Source: Trogon surrucura
Lineage: Eukaryota; Chordata; Aves; Trogoniformes; Trogonidae
Assembly: GCA_020746105.1 (NCBI GenBank)
Contig: CM036618.1
Location: 8,502,501 to 8,566,500, forward strand
DNA length: 64,000 nucleotides
Direction: 5' to 3'
The notes beneath the pieces were generated by a model. That model worked only from the letters and a program-made list of their open reading frames with translations, did not search any database and was not told the origin of the DNA. Positions 23,701 through 35,700 of this stretch are shown here, piece by piece (positions within the stretch are counted from its first letter, which is position 1; each line of letters opens with the position of its first letter). The translations under genes and the position numbers were made by a program.

Positions 23701-26700
23701 ACAACACCTGGGGACAGGTCTTGCAGCTGGTAGGGAAAAATTTGGCAAGTAGACTTGTTTTATGTCTAGATAACACGGCTTACTTTGAACTCCTCATTCC
23801 TTTCATTGGAAAGTTTCTTGTTGGTGACACTTTCTTCTTTCTATTTTTTTCCATGTCTAAAATCCATCCCAAAGTATTGATTGCAGGATTGGGGCAGCAT
23901 TTGTTCTTCTGTACTCAGACTGGTGAGGCTGCATCTCAAGTACTGTGTTCAGTTTTGGACCCCTCACTACAGGAGAGATGTTGAGGTGCTGGAGTGGGTC
24001 CAGAGAAGGACAACAAAACCAGTGGAGGGCCTCGAGCACAAGTCTTACAAGTTGCAGCTGAGGGAACTAGAGGAGGCTCAAGGGAGACCTTATCGCTCTC
24101 TACAGCTACCTGAAAGGACAATGTGGTGAGGTGGAGGTTGGTCTCTTCTCCCAAGTAACGGGCTCCGTTTGCTCCAGAGGAGGTTTAGAATGGATGTTAA
24201 GAAAAGTTGGACCTTAACCAGCAAGGTTGTTAAGCATTGGAACAGGCTGCCCAGGGCAGTGGTGGAGTCGCCATCCCTGGAGGTGTTTGAAAGCCGTGTA
24301 GATGTGGTGCTCAGGGACACGGTTTAGTGGTGGACCTGGCAAGTGCAAGGTTTATAGGTGATCTAAAAGGTCATTTCCAGCCTAAATCAGTTTAAGATTG
24401 TGGGCAAAGATGTGCCGATGTAATTGGATAGAAGAATGGGCTTGCTTCATGTGCTGCATCAGTGTTATTAACTCAGCAAGTGATTTCAGTGGCATTATTT
24501 TTCCAGAATTAGGCAGAAAATACTTTATTGCTAATTTTGAATCTTGTTATAGGGATTGGATAAGCCAAATCTGTGTGCCAATGCCTTCCCATAAGTATCC
24601 AGTGTGAGTTTACCAACATTATAGGTTACAGTAACTGCAACTTTTTATGAGAAATAGAAAGCTCTTTTCATTAACACTTGAGAAAATACTGTTACAAAAA
24701 ACTAGTGTAAAAGGTAGCTTACTAATGTGTGGTTGAGAGTACTGCTATGTTTATACACGTTTCCTAATGTATTTTTTACATTAGTAGAGCTCTCACAAAA
24801 CTTTTAAAAAAGATGTTTACATGTCTTCAAGTAAAATTGATTGTAATTTGTTGTCTGTGTTTTACTTTTTTTTATGAGTAATATTTTGCTTGACTGTTGT
24901 GTTGCTTTTGTTTCAGTAAAGCTTGGCAATAACTGAATTAAGAAGAATAAAACGTGTAGTTGTAATGAGCTAAATGATTCTGCAGTTTTTGTAAAGTACC
25001 GAAATACTATCCTGTTGTTATAAACTGATAGTTTAAGTGCTTTGGAATCATCAAGTTATGCTGTGAAATACAGAAAATAAGAGGATCTGCTGTCAGCATG
25101 GACAAGGCTATTATGTGTCTCTAAATTGCTTTAGGGATCTTTCTAAAAGCAAGGATTGTGTTTCTACATTGAGATCACTGCATGGCACAGAAAGTTGAAT
25201 GTTTTTCCATTATCGATAAATTTTATGTATTGAAGTGGGGGATGCTAAAGACCATATCTTCAGGCAAAATACTGCATCGTGTGGAGTTCTGCTTCTCTTT
25301 TGTAGGAGCAGGTGGTTGGTTTAAACAGGCCCAGTATTTTACTTCAGTGAACTACTGAACCTAAGGCTTCCCAGTACACCAGAATATCTAGAAATCCTGT
25401 TCATAGTGTAGAGAATGAGCTTTATCCGCGTTCTCTAAGCGTGCTCTTCTCGGCCAAGTCTCTGTAGCCTGTCGCTGTTTGACAGGCAACTGTTATTTTT
25501 GGACAGCACGTCAGTGGCACTTGGGAATCTTAAAAAAAAAAATTCCCTTGGCTTCCTTGGGCGCAATTCTTGTAATTCTGGTGAAAATACAGTATTGGAG
25601 GAGAAACCTGTTTCCCTCTGTTGACCGCGCTTTAGCTATCAGTGTTTCCTTTTAAATGCGTATGCTTCAAAGAAGCTGCTGAAGTTTTTGTTAGGCTTAG
25701 ACATTACCCCTTTCCTCTGGCTTAATACGCTGAGAGCCTCTGTAAAGTATTTCTGGTAGGACAAGTAGTAGCAAGATTTATGTGTTGTGAAAGGAGGTTG
25801 CACGTGGCTCCTGCAGTGGCCTGAGAACAGGGGAGCTGGGAATAAGCGACGAGTTCCTCAAGGAAGAGCAGGTGGTGCTTTTGGGACGGACCCAAAGCCA
25901 CCACAGCAGTGGTTTGTAACGTATTTGCACACCTAAAGAAGAATAAACTCTTATTATAGGTCAGCATTTTCTGCGAAGTTTGATATAAAGAGTCAACAAC
26001 AAAGGAGGGTGGTAAATATTGAAAATAGCAATAACACTGATAAGGGAATCTGAAAGTTGAGACTAATGGTAAAATGTTCTGTGTATTTTCAGACTCCTGG
26101 CGTGTTTACTCGCCACTGAGGAAAAATTAGAAGTATGATTCTGTGATCTCAGTTGGAAGCATTAAATCTGATCTGTGGTAAACTTCTGTACAGACACAGA
26201 CTGGAATGATTAGATTTATCCCAATATATCTTAAATCAAACAGCTCTTCCGAGGCTCCTAATGGGGAGGGTAATGCGATTGCTGGTTCCATTAAGGAAAA
26301 CCCCTTGCTGTGCAGCTTGAGGCATGCTGCTGCGTATCTCTGTTGAAATTTCCCTGTCTTTAAACATGGATATAATATTTATTTAGGGTTATTATGAAGC
26401 TTAATGCTAGTTTTTTGGATGGTTAAAAAGGCAGTGGTGTGATCTCTCATCATATTGTTTTATGTGTACAAGGAATGCACTTTGAAGCAGCTTTATTATC
26501 TCTGTGGAGCTAATTAACTTTCTAGGTCGTAGGAGCGTAGTTTTTATTAGAGAAAAACAAGCAATGCCTATCGAAAAACAAACACAATTCTGTGGAGAAC
26601 ATGAGAAATGACTTAAAATTTTCCACCAGTGAAAAGTTGCATTTATTCTTTTCAGTAGTAGTACTGCTCTCGCTTCAACTACCTGTTGCCTGTAGGTGGT

Positions 26701-29700
26701 ACTAACCAGTGGCAGAGGGTCTTAGAGAGCATTTTCAAATCTAGTTACTTTTCTTCTAGGATTTCTTCTCCCCCTTTTCAATGGCAGTTCACCGTTTCAA
26801 GGAAAGAACAGTGTTTGTTTCCATTTCTGATGTTGGCAGCCCATCAAAGCGAGTCCTTTGTTTTCTTCCGAAGATTATCTGCCTGGTGCGGTGTTGTAAA
26901 GACATTTCTGGAGCTCTCTTAGCAAATGCTGTGATCCTGCCGTAAAGAGACGCTCATATTCTCTTGGAGAATGTAAGAGACGCTCTTATTTAAAATGACC
27001 TTAAAGAAACAGAAAATACTGCTTAATCCCCAGTATAGTCACTTGTTTCCAATCCTATAAAATTGTGAGTGCTGCCACATGGAATTATGTATATTTGCTC
27101 CCTGCAGGGTGAGGTCAGTATGTATTGCAGTCATCTTTAGGGAAGTCTTGAAGGTATGTTAAAATGATTTTTAGCACCAGGTTGTTTGTACAGGTCTTTG
27201 CCATTCCATATGTGATTTCTATGTGGGTAGAATCTGACTTTGAACTCTGGAATGTGTTGTAAAGCTGTGGAATGGGCAAATAAAGGAGCTTTCTCTGTTG
27301 GTTTTTTGATCTGGTGCAAGGAATCTATTGTGACATTTTTGGACCTTGAGTCCAGGTTTCCCGTGTTGGATCTCAAGAACACTTGCCAGTCCTGACAGTT
27401 ATCCAGAGTCTTCTTTGAAAGTACCGGCCTTCTCTAGACAGGATGGTTTGACATCTGTCTTCCAAAACCATTACTAATACAGAAATGTGCTTTTTCATGA
27501 ACCAAAAAACGCAAGTGAAGGCAGTAGTTGCTCTATTCTAGGGAAAATCACCCAAGTTCAGCATTTCTTGAGTTTTGATTCCTAAAAAAAGAAGTGTACT
27601 CTAATACAGTGTTAGCTTCATCCAGGTGGGTATTGTTTTATGTATAAAGTGGTGAGATTGCAAAGTAACCTCTTTGGAAAATAATGATTTTAGAATTGTA
27701 CTTTCTTTTCCTCCTTCCAGAACTGCACTATCTACAGCTGGGAAAAAATATTTATCTCTTAAAAATCTCCGAGAAGTTTAAGCTAAGTTGGAAAAGTGGT
27801 AATGTACTGTTCACTGGCTGCAGTAAAGCCTGTCATCACAGCATGTAGAGGCAGCTGTGTTTTGATTTCTGATTCTAAACTGATCTATAAAAGTGTCGTA
27901 GTTCACTGCTGCTTGGTGCCAGCTGAGAATCTCTGGAGAGCGAAAGGTTCACCGCTGCCTCATCAAGGAGATTCAAGAGCGGTGTCAAAGAAGGAGATGC
28001 CTGCAGCTTGGTTCTGTGATTCGTGTATGGTTTGCGTGAGTAAGGGCTGGGGCTGTCAGGAAGGAAGAACAACAACGTCTCTGGGCAAAACTGGTTTCTC
28101 CCTGCAGCTGGATCTGGCTTACGGGCAAGACATTTCTCAGCTCTGGGATTGAAGGTGCGTTAGTACAAAAAAATGTTGAGCTAAGCCAGATAAGTTTAGA
28201 TGATGCATCTTGGATGGCAGATGTTTAACTCTTCCTGCAGCTTTTTTTCTTCTAAGAGGAGCAGTTTTCCCTCTGTCACAGTTCAGCGTGCCCAAAACTT
28301 AGTTTGTAAACCAGGCAGTCTAAATTTTCTCAGCAGCTGTGCTGAGTTTTACCACTGGTGTGGTAGCTTTGGGAAGCAGCCACAGTATTTGTGAGGACTG
28401 TAGCATGTTTTGGTGGTGATTGCACGGGAGAACTGAGTTTCAAACTAATTTTGTCTGTGCTAAGTCTTTATTGTGATGATCTTGGTTGTCCTGTAAGTAA
28501 AAACAGCAATTACTTTGAAGAATGGTTTTGTGACGCGCTCTGTGGAATTGCCAACACCTTGTGATCCCCGTCGTTCAAAGTGTTAATTGCAGATAGACTG
28601 ATGTGGTTTTCTTACTTGGTGTTTTGAGGAATCTTAATTTATGTGACACTTTCTGCACATGGATTGTTCTTTTCTCATTTGTATCACCGAATGGCAACAT
28701 CAAAAGAGTCATGAGCACCTGGTTAAGCTAAAATAAGCACTCGCGGTGCTTTAACCTTACCTCTTGTGCTATGCTCTTTCATTTCTGTTGCATATTGGGG
28801 CAGGAGGTAGAAGAAAACCCAACTCCTTTAAATAAGAATTGTTGGATGGGGCTTGAATGCCCACACTGTGAATCCCTACCATAAGTATCGGGTGGGGTTT
28901 TTAAATTTTTTTTTCCTTTAAACAAATGCTTTCATTGTGCAATGGTTATTAATGTGTGCTCATAAAACAATGGTCTATTCTAGTTCAGCCTCAGAATGGC
29001 AGATGCTTTATTAAATGATGTTAGGTTAAAACTTAGTTTTCTGGGACTTTGCTCAGTTGCAGACAGCTGGCTAACTGGGGAGGTCCCGGTGGACTGGAAG
29101 TTGGCAAATGTGACACCCTTGGACAGAAGGACCAGAAAGGAGGATCCGAGGAACTACAGGCCTGTCAGCCTGACCTCGGTACCGGGAAAGGTTATGGAGC
29201 AGATCAGCCTGAGCGCCATCACACACCCGTACCGAACAACCAGGTGATCAGGCCCAGCCAGCATGGGTTCGTGAAAGGCAGGTCCTGCTTGACCAACCTG
29301 ATCTCCTTCTATGACTGAGTGACCCACCTAGTGGATGAGGAAAAGGCTGTGGATGTTGTCTACGTGGACTTTAGTAAAACCTTTGACACCATTTCCCACA
29401 GCGTTCTGCTAGAGAAGCTGGCTGCGCATGGCTTGGGTGGGTGTACTCTTTGCTGGGTGAAAGACTGGCTGGATGGCTGGACCTGTAACGTGGTGGTGAA
29501 TGGAGTTAAATCCAGTTGGTGGCAGGTCCTAAGTGATGTTCCCCAGGGCTCAGTGCTGGGGCAAGTTTTGTTTAACGTCTGGATGAGGGGATCAGCTGCA
29601 CCCTTAGTAAGCTTGGGGGTGTCACAAAGTTGGGTGGGAGTGTTGATCTGCTGGAGGGTGGGAAGGCTGGAAAGCTGCCTAGTGGAAAAGGACCCGGGGC

Positions 29701-32700
29701 TGTTGATGGACAGTTGGCTGGACATGAGCCAGCAGTGTGCCCAGGTGGCCAAGGAGGCCAATGGCATCCTGGCCTGATCGGGAATAGTGTGGCCAGTAGG
29801 ACCAGGGCAGTGATTGTCCCCCTGTACTCGGCACTGATGAGGCTGCATCTCAAGTACTTTGTTCAGTTTTGTCCCCCTCACTCCAAGAAAGACACTGAGG
29901 TGCTGGAGCGTGTCCAGTGAAACTGGTGAAGGGTTTCAAGAGTCTTTTATTGGGAGGAGCTGAGAGAATTGGGGTTGTTCAACCTGGACAAGAGGAGGCT
30001 GAGGGGAGACCTTACTGCTCTCTACAGTTACCTGAAAGAAGATTGTAGAGAGGTGGGTGTGGGTATCTTCTCCCATGTAACAAGCAATAGGGCAAGTGGA
30101 AACAGCTTCAATTTGTGAACGGGAAAGTTTAGTTTGGATATTTTACCCTTGCCCAAAGAGGTTGTTAAGCGTTGGAACAGGCTGCCCAGGGCAGTGGTGG
30201 AGTCTCCATCCCTGGAGGTATTTAGCAGCCGTGTAGATGCGGTGCTCAGAGACATGGTTTATTGGTGGACCTGACATGGCTTTTCCAACCTCAACGATTC
30301 TATGACGAGCACCAAAATTCTCGCCATCAGACTTGAAGAGGTGTGCTGACCTGAAGGTAATGCTTTTTCTCTAGGTTCTAATCCTTGCTAAAAAACCCCA
30401 ACCCCCACGTTGCTTTACAAACTTACCTCCTAAGGAATCACAGCTTTGGAAGGACTTTGTTTGGATACTTTGTTTGCTTCCCCTGCCTCTCCCTCCCATC
30501 TCATTTCTAATTGGATTTTAGTACACATTTTCATTCAGCTTTCTAAGTCAGAAGGTGCTCTGGATGCACGTCTTAAACATCTTCAGTTTTGGAGACTGAG
30601 AGATGGGGCTAAGATTGTCTGAACTGAATGTGTTTTCTTTGAGTTTATGTTTACTAAGGGTGTCTGTTGTTATCTATTTACTTTTAATTCCAACAGTCAA
30701 ATTAGGTGGGAGGAGGTCTGCTTTAGGTTTGAAGACTTACTACCTTATTTTCTTCCATTCCCTGCTCCCCGAGAAAAAAACAGTTAAGAGTGGACCTTTG
30801 TGGAATTAGTCACCAGTCTCTGTCCTTGAGGATAGGGAAAATCAGAAATTCTTTTCCTTTGAAAACAAATTATTAGCAAGTTTGTCTTTTCGAGATACAC
30901 GTTCAGTCTCCCGGAACATTCACGTGATGATACTTTTGATAGCATGATAGTGATAGTAACTGCTTGCACTGCCTTGCTAGGACTATGCTAGAAGCATGTT
31001 TTGCTATCGTAAGGTGGGTTGTAGTCAAAGTTATTTTTAAAAACATAAATTTATGCTTGCAAGACACCTGTCATGGAGGAGGTTGCTGAAGAAATGCTTT
31101 TGCCTACTTAATCTGGAAATGAATGAACTGTACTAACAGCATCACTATGGCAGTAGAGCGTGCATATAAAGGCTTTTTGTTATGGCTGCACCAATTATAT
31201 TATTTCTTTATTTATTTATTCTCTCGGCTAGGGTCAGCAGTGTGGATACCTGGTGGTAAAAGTCAGTGCTGCTGGAGATGAGGTGTGATGAGCAGTCGTA
31301 CCCGGCGTGATCCACCTTTTAGCGAGTTCTGTGGTGGTCCCAAGGTTATCAGGACAACGGGAACCCTCCTGCCCCCAGCACTGCTGCGTGTCGCAGAAAA
31401 GGGGTCACGGTCATTTGAGCAAAAGCGTGCAAAAATCTTGAGCGCAGGAAAAAATAGTGAGATTGTTGGGGAGCGATAATGAAGGCAGAAATGAGAATGA
31501 GAGATGGATGCTGGTCTCGAATGTGATGTCAGTTGTCACACAGCTACGGGTGTGAGTCTGGTGATTCAATGAACTGCAGAATTTTAGCACATTTGGGACG
31601 CCGCCGTGTAGACCTTTGAATTTTGTAGCTGCAGAGGAAACATAGTTTACCGGTTGATATTCAAAGAGGTATTTTGCTGAAGTATATTAGGAGAGTTGGT
31701 TGCCGTCTTTCTTACTTTGTGACGTATTTATATGACTCAGTATTTCAGTGTGTGTATCAACAAGTTTCAGTTCGTACACACACGAGGAGAATGAGAGTCT
31801 TAACAAGACCTTCTGAAGAGGAGACGTTAAGTCTTTTTGGAAGACGTGTTTGCATGTATGGATAAATACGGATGAGGGATGATTGTCGTCGTTATTAATG
31901 TGTCTGTTGGCATGTACATCAGCTTGCAGTCCCTTCGCTTTGTTATTCCCTGAAAAGCAGTGAAAAGAAGCTGTTGAAATTTTGTAGATGTAAAACTTTG
32001 AAATTAGGTTTGTGTAGGAGAAGAGGAAGCATTTTACAGTAACTTTCTTTCAAAGTGCTGTGCTTTCCACAGCAACTTGTTAGTATCTTATTGGAAGAAT
32101 TATTTATTCCCTTGACTGTCTTTTAGTGAGCAATACAAATATTTGAAGAACAGATTATCAGTTCTTTTTGAAGTGCTAATCCTCAATAAAAAGTATTTTT
32201 CAATGTGTTTTTTTTTTAAGTAAACTTTTAATGCTGTTTTGGGGTTTCTGTTCAGAATTTTGCCTAATTCTTGCATTCATTCATATGAAGAATTAGATAC
32301 TTGTCAAGAACTTCCTGACTAAAACTTCCTCCTGCTTAAAAAACAAACCCAGTTATTTCTGCCAAACTGCTTTTCCTGCAGAGGACGCACACCCTGACCT
32401 TTATACAGCAGGTTGGAGCGTTTCTGAAAGTCACTTCTGGTTCTACCTGGTGGATCAGCACAGCTCTGTAAACACGATTATTCTCTGCAATTTGTCTTTG
32501 TTAATTTGAGGCTGTCAATTTTTTTAATTATTTTGAAGCATTGAAAAATGATAAGTTGAAATTGTGTGTCGATTTAAAAAAAAAAAAGAAAAAAACCCCC
32601 CAAATAATCAGAACAACAAACAACCAGAATGCAGAATGCTGCTCCTTTGTCACACTAAACCAACGTATTTTTGTTAGAAGTCTCGGTTTTTATTTTTAGA

Positions 32701-35700
32701 GTATTGGCAAGACGAAGCATGAGTCGTTTTGGCAGCTGTGGGAGAACCTTTAAGTGACATTGAATGCCATTTGTTTGTGGGTGAGCTAGAGGAGCCGGTG
32801 GTTCACACAGGGTAATGGCGAGCAACGCGCATCCTGCCTGGGCTGTGAACAATCGGCTGCGGCAGGAAACTGCTTTGCCCCAGCTTGGAGGGACGGACGA
32901 CAGAGCTTGTCTGAAAGCCGAGCTTACAGCAGTGTCGCAGAGCAGTTGTCTGGGCTGGCGCTTGCACATCTGGGAAGCAGGTTTGTGTTTCATAACGTCC
33001 TTGCCAAACTGGTAGGAACTGGGTGTGTCTACATCTAACTTTGTCCCTTGAGAAGCCAAGCTTTTCTTTTCTTTTATTTTTAAAGGTCTTCAGTCTGGTT
33101 CCTTGATAATTCTTTGGTTTTGTTTTTTCAGGAGGTCCAAACATATGGGCCATCACCTCTGAGGAGCGGGCCAAGCATGACAAGCAGTTTGATAGCCTTA
33201 AACCCACAGGAGGCTACATTACAGGTTGGTCTGAGGTTCTGCATTACACATTAACTTCTATGTACACAAAGGTATCTCTGTAAAACAAGTTGGAAAACTA
33301 CATACTATTTCCAGCCCTTTGTTGTGCGACTAATAACCATTCTCTCAGGCAAACAGCCACAGGGTTATTCCTAAACTTCTGCAAGCTTTGGGCTAAAGTC
33401 TGGGACAGGAACGCTCTTTTATTAACCCTCTCACTGCTGCAGCGAGTGCTTGCGGGCTGTCATTCAGCCTAGTTTCAGAAACCAAAGAGTATCAGGCAAG
33501 ATCTGGGCTTGGATGGGAGGCTGCCAAGGAGCACTTACAGTAGCCATTGTGGCAAGTGGTGCCGGAGACACTGAAGTGGCTCTTCTCTGACTGAACAGCC
33601 TTAGAGCTGTTAGATGTCTTTGTTTTTGGGGGAGGAGGCAGGGAGAGAGATGCTGACAGCTTGTCATTGTTAATGACTGCTTGATATTTATTAACCCTTG
33701 AGCTTTCCACAAGTTCTGGGTGGGCTCAGGGCACCTCGCTGTCGCTTCCACTTGAATTCAGCTGCTTCTCCTCTGAAACAATTGAGTTGTGTTGCTGCAC
33801 ACCTCAGAATTTGCACTTATTAAATTTAAGAATCTGCTTGTGACATCAAGAGAAGGCTTGATTTCACTGGCAAAAATGGCTTAGTTTAAGAATATTTAAG
33901 TGTGTGGCTGTGCACTAAAGACCAGACCTGATCACTCCTGCCCTCCTACCTACTAATGCCCTATATAGTGACTCCCCTGCCCCTGCTTTTCCTCATTTTG
34001 GCCTTAAAAGAGACCAGAGGAAAGAGTGGGAAGTTGTCTGTTTGGAACATGCACATCTTCTGGTGGAGTGACACGAAACTCCTGCTTTGACCAGACAGCT
34101 CTGGGAGGGTGGTGTTTGCCACCAGCTGAAAAGAAGCAGACCTGGGGACTGCCTTGGGGACCTCTGGGCTCTTACTTGCATGTGCATCTGCCGCCTTCGT
34201 TAGTTGTTTGGCAAGTGCTTGAAATGAAAGTCTGTGTGTGAATACAAGGGAAGAAGGAGGTAAAACAGTAACTTGAAGTCTTAGCTTTAAGCATCTGTAA
34301 TTCAGTCATAGGTAAGCATGAGCGCCGCTGCCTGCGTTTTATCACGAGGTCGTGTAACAGCGCGATCAGTACTGATCCATGTGGAACTTGGCGTGGAATT
34401 GCACAGCAGTTCCCTTTACCTTCTTGAGGTACTGAAATAGTGGATGGTCTCTGATGGAACAGAGTATTATTTGGGACACAATATTTTTTCCAGTTTATCT
34501 AGAGAGGCAGTACCAGCTAAAGTTAGATTGGATGAAGGAGAGGGCAAGAAATAGCATGCACATCCTTGCCTGTAAAAGTAATTGGGTCAGGACTGAGTTT
34601 TTAGTCATTTTTACTTCTTTAAATCTTGTATCTATTAAACTGTTAGCAGTTGTTCTTCGTGGCCTGTTAAAGCTTTTTGTAGCTATTTAAAATCACTTCT
34701 CGTAGCAAAGATTGAGGATTACAGAATACACGGGTATCCGACAATCACTGTCACCAGGGCAGGAGTTAGGTGGTATGAAACTGGAAAGCTTGGCATCTAG
34801 TGCACTGGTTCCTTGTGAAAATCCGTCCCACAGCAGAGTGTTGAGGTCTTCCGAAAATCGGTGTCTCTAGTGTAAAAATCTGTCTTTATTTCTTGTTTAT
34901 TACAGGTGATCAAGCACGTACCTTTTTCTTGCAGTCAGGTCTGCCAGCCTCAATCCTTGCTGAAATATGGTAAGGAATTCTTTTCTTTTTTTAAAATTTT
35001 CTTTCTTTTATAAGATTGGAGATGCTGTCTTTGGTATGTCGTGTTGTCTCAAAGAGGCTTTCCGCAGTCAAAGTAGGAGTGTTGTCTGAATCATTGTTTT
35101 AATAAATTTAGAGGAAGGATGGAGTCCATATGTGTACCAACACTTAATTAAAAAGAAGTATCTTTTAAAAATCTTTCTTATGATGTTAATTCAAATTGGA
35201 TCCCATTGAGCACAGCTTTTTTAAACTATAGTAAGTGCTTGAAACATAAATTGCAAGGCATTTGTAGAGGGGAGTGCTTGTTAGACTGCCACAAAGGTCA
35301 TTGTTAACCCTTATCTGTATGTGTTAAACAGTAATATGAGAAAGGAGGCAAGAAATAACAATAAAGCGTTAATAGTATGGAAAAAGTGGTAAATAATGGG
35401 TTGATGAATTGCTGGAGATACAAGTTGGATGATGTTTGAAATACCCGTAACCACTAAAAAGGTGACATTAAGTGTAGGAAGAACTATATGGTACTAAACT
35501 GGGAGTGGTGAATACGCTGGACGTAGAAGATAGGAAAAAAATCTAAAGCCACGGAATCTGTTAGCAGAAGGTCAGTTCTGTTATATTGTAAGATACCAAC
35601 CGATGCTGTAATACAGGAACTGGGCAACGTGCTGTTCCTCACAGCATCTGTGTGGTGATTGCAACACTCGAAACACATTTTCTTCTTTGTATCTCGCCAG

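Larger units (their letters stand above)
14772..33131 (+). other. ITSN2: ITSN2 intron 2
   Basis: This is the largest intron in the window (18.4 kb). It carries CR1 pieces at 15988-16390 (minus), 20328-20370, 22428-22560, 23885-24395 and 29055-30305 (all plus), and T runs at 15768-15786 and 20037-20052. A GC-richer patch lies at about 32785-32990. Elsewhere I see no exon-like, RNA-like or repeat structure that I can name. Confidence 0.85.

Noticed and set aside
27796-28152. 118-codon open frame in intron 2
   Set aside because: There is no domain, no splice support and no similarity that I recognise. Its length is compatible with chance.
29360-29881. 173-codon minus-strand frame
   Set aside because: It is antisense to the CR1 reverse-transcriptase remnant.
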